5,376 bases of DNA from Pasteurellaceae bacterium. GTDB taxonomy: Bacteria > Pseudomonadota > Gammaproteobacteria > Enterobacterales > Pasteurellaceae. The stretch covers positions 1-5,376 of the forward strand of contig CAAELW010000066.1 in assembly GCA_900756875.1 (NCBI GenBank), in the 5' to 3' direction. The notes beneath the pieces are model-generated. The model was given only the letters and a program-made list of their open reading frames with translations, had not been told where the DNA came from and searched no databases. Made by a program: the position numbers and the translations under genes. Positions 1 through 5,376 of the stretch are shown in pieces; the stretch's first letter is position 1; each line of letters starts with the position of its first letter.

Positions 1-722
1 AACCGCACTTTTTGCATTGCAAGATTATGTGCAAGAAGCTCTTCAAAGATAAGTCGTTGCTGTGCGGGATGTTGTCCTCTCTCCAAAATATCTAATGAAA
101 TATCTGGCGGAGGACGATGCAAAAATCGAATAGCATCCTTTAAGCTAAAAGGATGTGGATTAAATTCATTAGGTAAAATTTCCGTTAATTGGATTTTATC
201 GAGTAAAGCCAATGCTTGATCGGTTAGCTTACGTAATGAATTTTGTTTTAAACCTTCCGTTGTGGAATAAATAGGCGTAAGTGTTTCCTCTAAAACCAAT
301 GGCGCATTATCCCGTATGATTTGATATTCAGGATGATGAATTTCCGCCATAAAACGTCCACGTTTAATTTCGCCAAACGCTTTGACGCGCGTACCAATCT
401 GAAAACTGTTTTTCATCCCCGCATTAAAATTGAAAAAACGGAGCATAATCTTACTCGTTCCATCAGAAAGACTGACAGTTAAAATAGGACGGCGCCCAAA
501 GGCAACTTCACAGGTTTGGACAACCCCTTCAATGGTGGCATATTGTTCAGGACGAAGATCGGCAATTGGTGTAATCCTCGTGCGATCTTCATAACGGATA
601 GGTAAATGAAAAAGCAAGTCTTGGAGATTATGAATTCCAATACGGCTTAATTTATCGGAGATTGCCGCGCCTACACCGGATAAAGTAGTTAGAGGAACGG
701 CATCGAGAAGTTGCGTGCTCAT
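1..722 (-). CDS. recG: ATP-dependent DNA helicase RecG, N-terminal part (cut by the left edge)
   Basis: RecG is a branched-DNA helicase that remodels stalled replication forks and Holliday junctions in the cytoplasm. The 240 complete codons visible, about a third of the roughly 690-residue family length, begin MSTQLLDAVPLTTLSGVG. They carry the RecG landmarks LPIRYEDRT (about residues 40-48), the wedge (OB-fold) domain with RFFNF at 95-99, KRGRFMAEIHHPEY, TPIYSTTEG, and GQHPAQQRL with EELLAHN leading toward the helicase core. F96 and F97 match the wedge aromatics described in E. coli RecG. The helicase motor motifs lie outside the window. The ATG at 722-720 overlaps the spoT stop as TAATG, there is no strong Shine-Dalgarno, and the N-terminus aligns with E. 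coli RecG, so translational coupling to spoT is likely. The frame is open and intact. Identification is near certain; family roles are from established knowledge. Confidence 0.96.
   Translation of the reverse strand, partial: MSTQLLDAVPLTTLSGVGAAISDKLSRIGIHNLQDLLFHLPIRYEDRTRITPIADLRPEQYATIEGVVQTCEVAFGRRPILTVSLSDGTSKIMLRFFNFNAGMKNSFQIGTRVKAFGEIKRGRFMAEIHHPEYQIIRDNAPLVLEETLTPIYSTTEGLKQNSLRKLTDQALALLDKIQLTEILPNEFNPHPFSLKDAIRFLHRPPPDISLDILERGQHPAQQRLIFEELLAHNLAMQKVR
2..10 (-). repeat. DNA uptake signal sequence inside recG
   Basis: The minus strand has exact AAGTGCGGT, read in frame within the codons for QKVR of RecG (about residues 237-240). Its AT-rich extension lies beyond the left edge, so only the core can be judged. 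Confidence 0.8.
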
Positions 723-2842
723 TATGCTTCATTAATATTGCGCTTCAAACGAATCACACTGGTAATTTGTTTGATTTTTCGCATAATATTTTCTAAATGA
801 TAGATATCTCTCGCGCCAACTTGGATAATGACTAATAGCACATTATTCTCTAATTCTTCAGTCCAAATACTTTGAATATTACTTTCACAAGTCGTGACGG
901 CTGTCATGAGGCTACCTAATACATTTTGTTCATTAAGCATTTCAATGTGTAATTCGGCATCAAAATTGACCGCACTTTCAGCCTCTTCCCATTTTGCCGC
1001 GGTGAAATCTTTGGCATTACCTGACGTTAAATTAGAACAAGCTTGATGATGTACAACCACACCTTTCTTCGCAGTACTTAATGCCACGATCGGATCACCC
1101 GGAATTGGATGACAACATTGAGCGAAAGACGCTTTCATTTCGCCATCTCGGCTTAACGTTAGCGTACTTTGTGTGTTTTCAGAAACGCCATCCACATCAA
1201 TTTCAATGGCTTCATCCATTAATTGATGGGCAATAACACTCGACATTTGATTGCCTACACCGATTTCCTCAAAAAGCTCATTAAGACTTGAGAGATTCAA
1301 TTCATTCAGTACTGCTTGGATTTTCTCTTCAGAAACCTCAGAGAGATAATGTGGTTTTAGGGCCATTTCTAGCTGTTTTTTGCCCGTTTGAACGGCATCA
1401 TCTGCACGCAATAATTTTAAGAAATGACGAATACGGGTTCTTGCGCGAGCGGTCACCACAAAATTTAACCAGCTAACGCTTGGATGAGCATTTTCACTGG
1501 TTACAATCTCAACGGTTTGACCAGACTCTAAAGCTTGTGATAACGGATAAGGTTTATGCTCTACTACTGCCGCAACACAATGATTTCCCACATCAGAATG
1601 CACTGCATAAGCAAAATCGACTGCTGTTGCCCCCATTGGTAATTCAACGATACGACCTTTCGGCGTAAAGACATAGATTTCTTTCGGGAAAAACTCAGAT
1701 TTTACGTTCTCAATAAACTCAAAGGAGTTACCCACGTTTTGTTGAATATCTACCAGGCTTTGTAACCAACGTTGTGCACGTACTTGAGCGGTGGTGCTAT
1801 CGTTTTTACCACCTTCTTTATACACCCAATGAGCGGTAACGCCCATTTCAGCAACCTGTTCCATTTCTTCAGTCTGAAGATGAACTTCTACGGGTACACC
1901 ATGAGGGCCTATCATCGAGGTTTGTAGTGCTTGGTAGCCATTTGCACGTGGCACAGCAATATAATCTTTCACTTTACCCGGGCGAGGCTTATACAAACTA
2001 TGCATTTGCCCCAATCCGCGATAGCAATCATCAACCGAACTCACAATAACGCGGAAAGCATAAATATCCATAATAGAATGGAATTTCTGATCTTTCATGC
2101 GCATTTTTTGATAGATTTTATAAAGATGTTTTTCACGTCCCCAAATACGACTTGGAATACCTGCATCCTTAAGGCGTTGTGAAATATCATTAGAAATACG
2201 TTGGATCAACTCTTGACGAGAACCACGAGCCTGTTCGACAAATTTTTTAAGCACTTCATAACGGCGAGGATGCATTGCTTCAAAAGATAAATCTTCTAAT
2301 TCATTCTTGATATGCTCGATGCCTAAACGGTGGGCTAATGGACAGTAAATCTCTAAAGTTTCTTTTGCAATGCGACGACGTTTGTCTGGACGTAGCGCTC
2401 CCAACGTTCGCATATTATGGGTACGGTCAGCCAGTTTGATTAAGACGACACGAATATCTCGAGTCATCGCTAAAATCATTTTGCGGAAGTTTTCAACCTG
2501 CGCTTCTTGGCGGGTACGGAATTTCAATTTATCTAGTTTAGATACGCCGTCAACAATTTCGGCTACGCTAGCGCCAAATTCATCTTTTAATTGGGATTCG
2601 GTATAAGGGGTATCTTCAATAACATCATGCAATAATGCAGCCATGATTGCTTCATGGTCTAAATGCATTTCCGCAATAATTGAAGCTACTGCAACAGGGT
2701 GAGTAATGTAAGGTTCGCCGCTTGAGCGAAACTGTCCTTCGTGAGCATCTCGCGCAATGACGAATGCACGTTTGATTAATTCAATTTTATCGACGGGCAA
2801 ATACCCCTGAATAATTCGATCTAAATCTGCAAACAATTCCAA
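722..2842 (-). CDS. spoT: SpoT, (p)ppGpp 3'-pyrophosphohydrolase / synthetase, TTG start
   Basis: SpoT degrades (p)ppGpp to GDP or GTP plus pyrophosphate and in some bacteria also makes it, setting the basal level of the stringent alarmone. Domains in order: HD hydrolase (H48, HD at 72-73, DRTHN from 139), synthetase (GREKHLYKIY from 235, D259 in MDIYAFRV, Y303, E319), TGS (about 388-448), a C-terminal Cys/His region (CC at 576-577, HH at 598-599, C602) and a terminal ACT domain. The frame is open upstream to a TTG at 2884, but no ATG lies near the N-terminus. I chose the TTG at 2842 because CAGGTG precedes it by four bases and because it aligns with E. coli Met1, placing HD at 72-73 and the synthetase acids at 259 and 319 exactly as in E. 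coli. This gives 706 residues against 702. Odd points are synthetase-pocket substitutions K299R, H307Q, Q321H and R323Q relative to E. coli SpoT. The gene lies between rpoZ and recG. Confidence 0.96.
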   Translation of the reverse strand: MELFADLDRIIQGYLPVDKIELIKRAFVIARDAHEGQFRSSGEPYITHPVAVASIIAEMHLDHEAIMAALLHDVIEDTPYTESQLKDEFGASVAEIVDGVSKLDKLKFRTRQEAQVENFRKMILAMTRDIRVVLIKLADRTHNMRTLGALRPDKRRRIAKETLEIYCPLAHRLGIEHIKNELEDLSFEAMHPRRYEVLKKFVEQARGSRQELIQRISNDISQRLKDAGIPSRIWGREKHLYKIYQKMRMKDQKFHSIMDIYAFRVIVSSVDDCYRGLGQMHSLYKPRPGKVKDYIAVPRANGYQALQTSMIGPHGVPVEVHLQTEEMEQVAEMGVTAHWVYKEGGKNDSTTAQVRAQRWLQSLVDIQQNVGNSFEFIENVKSEFFPKEIYVFTPKGRIVELPMGATAVDFAYAVHSDVGNHCVAAVVEHKPYPLSQALESGQTVEIVTSENAHPSVSWLNFVVTARARTRIRHFLKLLRADDAVQTGKKQLEMALKPHYLSEVSEEKIQAVLNELNLSSLNELFEEIGVGNQMSSVIAHQLMDEAIEIDVDGVSENTQSTLTLSRDGEMKASFAQCCHPIPGDPIVALSTAKKGVVVHHQACSNLTSGNAKDFTAAKWEEAESAVNFDAELHIEMLNEQNVLGSLMTAVTTCESNIQSIWTEELENNVLLVIIQVGARDIYHLENIMRKIKQITSVIRLKRNINEA
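969..977 (-). repeat. DNA uptake signal sequence inside spoT
   Basis: The minus strand has exact AAGTGCGGT followed by CAATTTTG. It is coding, contributing the SAVNFD stretch near the start of the SpoT ACT domain, where the sequence is poorly conserved relative to E. coli. Confidence 0.85.
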
Positions 2843-2846
2843 AGGA

Positions 2847-2852
2847 CACCTG
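2847..2852 (-). promoter_or_regulatory. Shine-Dalgarno deciding the spoT start
   Basis: On the minus strand CAGGTG ends four bases before the TTG at 2842-2840, with AGG six bases from it. No comparable purine-rich element precedes the upstream in-frame TTG at 2884, where the sequence is AATTAAAGTATT. This favours the shorter SpoT. A second TTG two codons downstream (2836) is a less well spaced alternative. Confidence 0.65.
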
Positions 2853-2899
2853 ACTTTTTGTTGAGAGAAAGACGAGGCGATCAAAATACTTTAATTTTG

Positions 2900-2908
2900 A
2901 CCGCACTT
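2900..2908 (-). repeat. DNA uptake signal sequence between rpoZ and spoT
   Basis: The minus strand carries exact AAGTGCGGT followed by CAAAATTAAA, fitting the extended consensus. It lies just after the rpoZ stop, in the 74-bp gap before the preferred spoT TTG. No partner in opposite orientation is present, so it does not form the uptake-signal hairpin terminator often seen in this family. Confidence 0.88.
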
Positions 2909-2916
2909 TAATGAGA

Positions 2917-3183
2917 TTATTCTGTGATTAACGCTACTGCCACTTCTTCATTACGTTGAGAAGCTGCCGCATCTAAATACTCTTTTGCATCCATGATTTC
3001 TTGGTTGATTAACCCTTTTTCGATTTCACGTAATGCGATTACAGTTGGTTTATCGTTATCTTCCGGCACTAACGGCTCACTTTGATGTAATTCTAATTGT
3101 CTCGCACGACGAGCGGCGGTTAAAATTAAATCAAAACGGTTACCAATTTTTTCTACTGCATCTTGCACAGTCACTCGAGCCAT
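2917..3183 (-). CDS. rpoZ: DNA-directed RNA polymerase subunit omega
   Basis: Omega is the smallest core RNA polymerase subunit. It wraps the C-terminal part of beta-prime, helps assembly, and in E. coli forms part of ppGpp binding site 1 through its N-terminal residues. The 88-residue product begins [19 protein letters not shown] and contains AARRARQL (23-30) and [13 protein letters not shown] (48-60), all hallmark omega segments. The variable C-terminal tail is rich in Ala and Glu. Length is close to the 91 residues of E. coli omega. The ATG is preceded by GGAG with a six-base spacer. The gene sits 60 bp after gmk and 74 bp before the preferred spoT start, so it is probably co-transcribed with both. 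The conserved MARVTV start, which contributes to the E. coli ppGpp site, suggests that function may be retained; this is inference. Confidence 0.97.
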   Translation of the reverse strand: MARVTVQDAVEKIGNRFDLILTAARRARQLELHQSEPLVPEDNDKPTVIALREIEKGLINQEIMDAKEYLDAAASQRNEEVAVALITE

Positions 3184-3243
3184 GTTTTACTCCGATGTTA
3201 AAAATAATGTCTATAAAGGGAAAATATTGTACTCAATTCAAGC

Positions 3244-3870
3244 TTATTTTGCTAGTAGCTGATGAATTAAGTCTGCATTTTCTGTTTGTTGATAAGCTTT
3301 AGTCAAGCGCTCTGCCTGCAAAATGCTTTGTAAATCTGCCAATGCCTGTTCAAAATTATCGTTCACAATAACATAATCATATTCATCATAATGCGAAATT
3401 TCGCTGATTGCTTTTGACATTCGCTCAGCAATAACCTCTTTGCTATCCTGTCCGCGGCCAACCAAACGACGTTCTAATTCAGGCAATGATGGCGGCAAAA
3501 TAAAAATACTTTTTACAGAAGGTACTTTTTGGCGAATTTGCTGCGCGCCTTGCCAGTCAATATCTAAAAACACATCAATGCCTTTTGCTAAGTTTTCTTC
3601 AATGGCTGGCAATGAAGTGCCGTAATAATTGCCACCAAATACTTTTGCATATTCTAAGAAGTGGCCTTTTTCAATTAAGGTTTCAAATTCTTCTACTGAA
3701 ACAAAATAATAATGCACACCATGGCTTTCGCCTGGTCGAGGAGAACGCGTTGTGTGTGAAATAGACACCATTTTTTTCGTACCTTGATTTTTTTCTAATA
3801 ACGCGGAAATTAATGATGACTTGCCCGCCCCACTCGGGGCAGAAAGAATATATAAATTACCTTGAGACAT
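3244..3870 (-). CDS. gmk: Guanylate kinase
   Basis: Guanylate kinase phosphorylates GMP (and dGMP) with ATP to GDP, a cytoplasmic step required for GTP and hence (p)ppGpp supply. The 208-residue product matches the usual length of about 207. It shows the P-loop APSGAGKS (11-18), the guanylate kinase signature TTRSPRPGE (40-48) with HYYF (53-56) in the GMP-binding region, FLDIDWQGA (101-109), and a LID segment [10 protein letters not shown] (134-143). An in-frame TTG 63 bases upstream would add 21 residues, but it lies in the uptake signal and upstream of the likely -10. The ATG at 3870 is preceded by AAGAGG eight bases away and gives the canonical P-loop position, so it is preferred. It is the first gene of the leftward operon and is divergent from gapA. 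Confidence 0.97.
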   Translation of the reverse strand: MSQGNLYILSAPSGAGKSSLISALLEKNQGTKKMVSISHTTRSPRPGESHGVHYYFVSVEEFETLIEKGHFLEYAKVFGGNYYGTSLPAIEENLAKGIDVFLDIDWQGAQQIRQKVPSVKSIFILPPSLPELERRLVGRGQDSKEVIAERMSKAISEISHYDEYDYVIVNDNFEQALADLQSILQAERLTKAYQQTENADLIHQLLAK

Positions 3871-3900
3871 AATTGAAACCTCTTCTTGTTGTTTGTTTTT

Positions 3901-3906
3901 ATTATA
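3901..3906 (-). promoter_or_regulatory. Putative -10 element of the gmk-rpoZ-spoT-recG operon
   Basis: The minus strand reads a perfect TATAAT here, placing the start of transcription near 3894 and giving a leader of about 25 bases before the gmk ATG. The nearest -35-like hexamer, TTGACC at 3933-3928, is 21 bp away, longer than the preferred 16-18, and overlaps the uptake signal. At the ideal distance the sequence is CCGCAC, a poor -35. The element may therefore rely on an activator or on upstream A/T tracts. It is the best promoter candidate in front of gmk, but this is inference from sequence alone. Confidence 0.45.
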
Positions 3907-3921
3907 CAAAAAGAAAATGAA

Positions 3922-3930
3922 AAGTGCGGT
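3922..3930 (+). repeat. DNA uptake signal sequence (Haemophilus type) between gmk and gapA
   Basis: An exact AAGTGCGGT core is followed by C, then AAATTTT and a second AT-rich stretch, matching the extended uptake signal consensus of the H. influenzae subclade. Such sequences mark DNA preferred for natural transformation in Pasteurellaceae. This copy lies in the divergent promoter region and overlaps the only -35-like hexamer of gmk. Confidence 0.9.
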
Positions 3931-3960
3931 CAAATTTTCATTTGTTTTACCAAATTGTTA

Positions 3961-3982
3961 AAAAGTGATCGAGATCACAAAA
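3961..3982 (+). promoter_or_regulatory. CRP (cAMP receptor protein) binding site upstream of gapA
   Basis: The core GTGATCGAGATCAC (3965-3978) has inverted arms GTGATC/GATCAC, flanked by A-rich sequence. It nearly matches the CRP consensus TGTGA-N6-TCACA, with only the first T replaced by A. Its centre, between 3971 and 3972, lies about 62 bp upstream of the predicted gapA start of transcription (4033-4034). This is the class I activator position close to -61.5. It is about 77 bp from the predicted gmk start, so action on gmk is less certain. Binding itself is inferred. Confidence 0.8.
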
Positions 3983-4004
3983 AAGTGGTATATACCCTTT
4001 TTTT
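3979..4004. promoter_or_regulatory. Palindrome in the gapA promoter, possible operator
   Basis: A perfect 10-bp palindrome, GGTATATACC (3987-3996), is flanked by two mismatched pairs and then by six A on the left paired with six T on the right. This forms a 26-bp imperfect dyad centred between 3991 and 3992. It lies between the CRP site and the gapA -10 and covers the -35 position. GTATATAC-like dyads are seen at some GntR-family operators, but no regulator can be named from this window. Confidence 0.35.
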
Positions 4005-4027
4005 TATCAAAATGCCCATGCTATAAT
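3998..4027 (+). promoter_or_regulatory. gapA promoter (extended -10, weak -35)
   Basis: TATAAT at 4022-4027 is preceded by TGC (4019-4021), giving the extended -10 motif TGnTATAAT. The -35 position 16-18 bp upstream is only a run of T (3998-4005) and is a poor match. A strong extended -10 with a weak -35 and an upstream CRP site fits an activator-dependent promoter. Predicted transcription starts at 4033-4035, giving a leader of about 55 bases. Confidence 0.75.
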
Positions 4028-4067
4028 CGACGGGAACTCGTTAGAGCAACGATTTTGTTTAACTTAA

Positions 4068-5108
<1,041 letters not shown>

Positions 5109-5127
5109 TCAAAATACCTAAAAAATT

Positions 5128-5153
5128 AACCGCTCTTTTAGAGCGGTTTTTTT
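5128..5153 (+). terminator. Rho-independent terminator of gapA
   Basis: A perfect 9-bp stem, AACCGCTCT (5128-5136) with AGAGCGGTT (5140-5148), has a TTT loop and runs straight into seven T (5147-5153). It begins 19 bases after the gapA stop codon. The stem resembles an uptake signal only superficially, reading GAGCGGT rather than GTGCGGT. Confidence 0.93.
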
Positions 5154-5334
5154 ATTTCCAATCCATTTCACTTAATCAATATTTTTAAATTCTTTATTTC
5201 TCATCCGGAAATAAAAATAGAAAAATAAATATGTCTATTATTTATTCTATATTCACAAAATAACAACATTTCACTAGATTTTAAATTTATTTCGTTTATA
5301 TTAGCGTACAGTTGTTCGCTCAAATAAGGCTTAT
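5154..5334. other. AT-rich spacer with a small dyad
   Basis: No ORF or RNA gene is recognisable between the gapA terminator and the next start codon. The stretch is very AT-rich. It includes a perfect 8-bp inverted repeat, TTTATTTC (5193-5200) and GAAATAAA (5208-5215), around TCATCCG, not followed by a T-run in either direction. TATATT at 5297-5302 could be a -10 for the next gene, with a poor -35 (TAGATT at 5275-5280). Confidence 0.5.
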
Positions 5335-5376
5335 ATGAATTTAGAACGTCATTTCGTCAATCGAATTCGCCAACAG
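5335..5376 (+). CDS. Start of a rightward gene, possibly an AMP-dependent acyl-CoA synthetase (partial)
   Basis: An ATG at 5335 opens a frame of 14 codons, MNLERHFVNRIRQQ, which runs off the right edge. TAAGG (5325-5329) precedes it by five bases and is a reasonable Shine-Dalgarno. Fourteen residues hold no domain motif. The product guess comes from position and from a remembered similarity to the N-terminus of the long-chain-fatty-acid-CoA ligase-like protein that follows gapA in H. influenzae Rd (HI0002). That recall was not checked. Another gene could sit here in a different species. I am fairly confident that a gene starts here and only moderately confident about its product. Confidence 0.6.
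   Translation, partial: MNLERHFVNRIRQQ

Noticed and set aside
1288..2606. Several short plus-strand open frames opposite spoT
   Set aside because: They are antisense to strongly conserved SpoT coding sequence, have no recognisable domains or ribosome sites, and look like shadows.
2843..2884. Fourteen-residue N-terminal extension of SpoT from the TTG at 2884
   Set aside because: It lacks a Shine-Dalgarno and goes beyond the E. coli N-terminus, while the TTG at 2842 has a good Shine-Dalgarno and restores family numbering.
3184..3243. Possible internal promoter before rpoZ (TTGAGT and TATAGA, or TACAAT)
   Set aside because: The hexamer spacing is about 15 bp or the -35 is absent. AT-rich gaps readily give such matches, so it is not supportable.
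3033..3625. Plus-strand open frames opposite rpoZ and gmk
   Set aside because: They lie opposite conserved genes, and one runs across the gmk-rpoZ gap without any protein-like motif or ribosome site.
3871..3933. Twenty-one-residue N-terminal extension of guanylate kinase
   Set aside because: It would begin at a TTG inside the uptake-signal and promoter region, upstream of the TATAAT, and would precede the canonical Gmk start that has its own AAGAGG.
3987..4005. GGTATATACC plus T-run as a plus-strand terminator
   Set aside because: The palindrome has no loop and is AT-rich, so the hairpin would be weak. It lies in a divergent promoter region with no rightward gene upstream needing termination.
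5312..5323. TTG-N6-CAA dyad before the last gene as an FNR-like site
   Set aside because: It lacks the full TTGAT/ATCAA half-sites and sits downstream of the likely -10; it is too degenerate to call.

Overview
The window reads as an ordinary housekeeping segment of a Pasteurellaceae chromosome, most likely Haemophilus or a close relative. Three things support this. Every protein resembles its gamma-proteobacterial counterpart. The DNA is AT-rich. Four exact copies of the 9-bp Haemophilus-type DNA uptake signal (AAGTGCGGT or its complement) occur in 5.4 kb. The order gmk-rpoZ-spoT-recG divergent from gapA, followed by a gene starting MNLERHFV, matches what I remember around the numbering origin of the H. 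influenzae Rd genome. That is recall and was not searched.

Layout. Positions 1-722 (minus) hold the first 240 codons of recG, cut by the left edge. Positions 722-2842 (minus) are spoT, whose stop overlaps the recG start by one base and which appears to start at a TTG. Positions 2917-3183 (minus) are rpoZ and 3244-3870 (minus) are gmk. These four genes run leftward as one probable operon with short gaps and no visible internal terminator. Positions 3871-4088 form a 218-bp divergent regulatory region with a -10 for gmk, an uptake signal, a near-consensus CRP site, an unassigned palindrome and an extended -10 promoter for gapA. Positions 4089-5108 (plus) are gapA, ended by a strong intrinsic terminator at 5128-5153. 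An AT-rich spacer leads to the first 14 codons of another rightward gene at 5335.

How the genes relate. The leftward operon joins guanine nucleotide supply (Gmk, GMP to GDP), (p)ppGpp turnover (SpoT), the RNA polymerase omega subunit that contributes to a ppGpp-binding site (RpoZ), and replication-fork rescue (RecG). gapA is the highly expressed glycolytic GAPDH and seems to be under CRP control.

I found no mobile element, CRISPR array, tRNA, rRNA or unknown multi-gene system. The observation most worth a second look is a cluster of substitutions in SpoT's synthetase pocket, with the catalytic acids retained. Next come the TTG start of spoT and the layout of the gapA control region.
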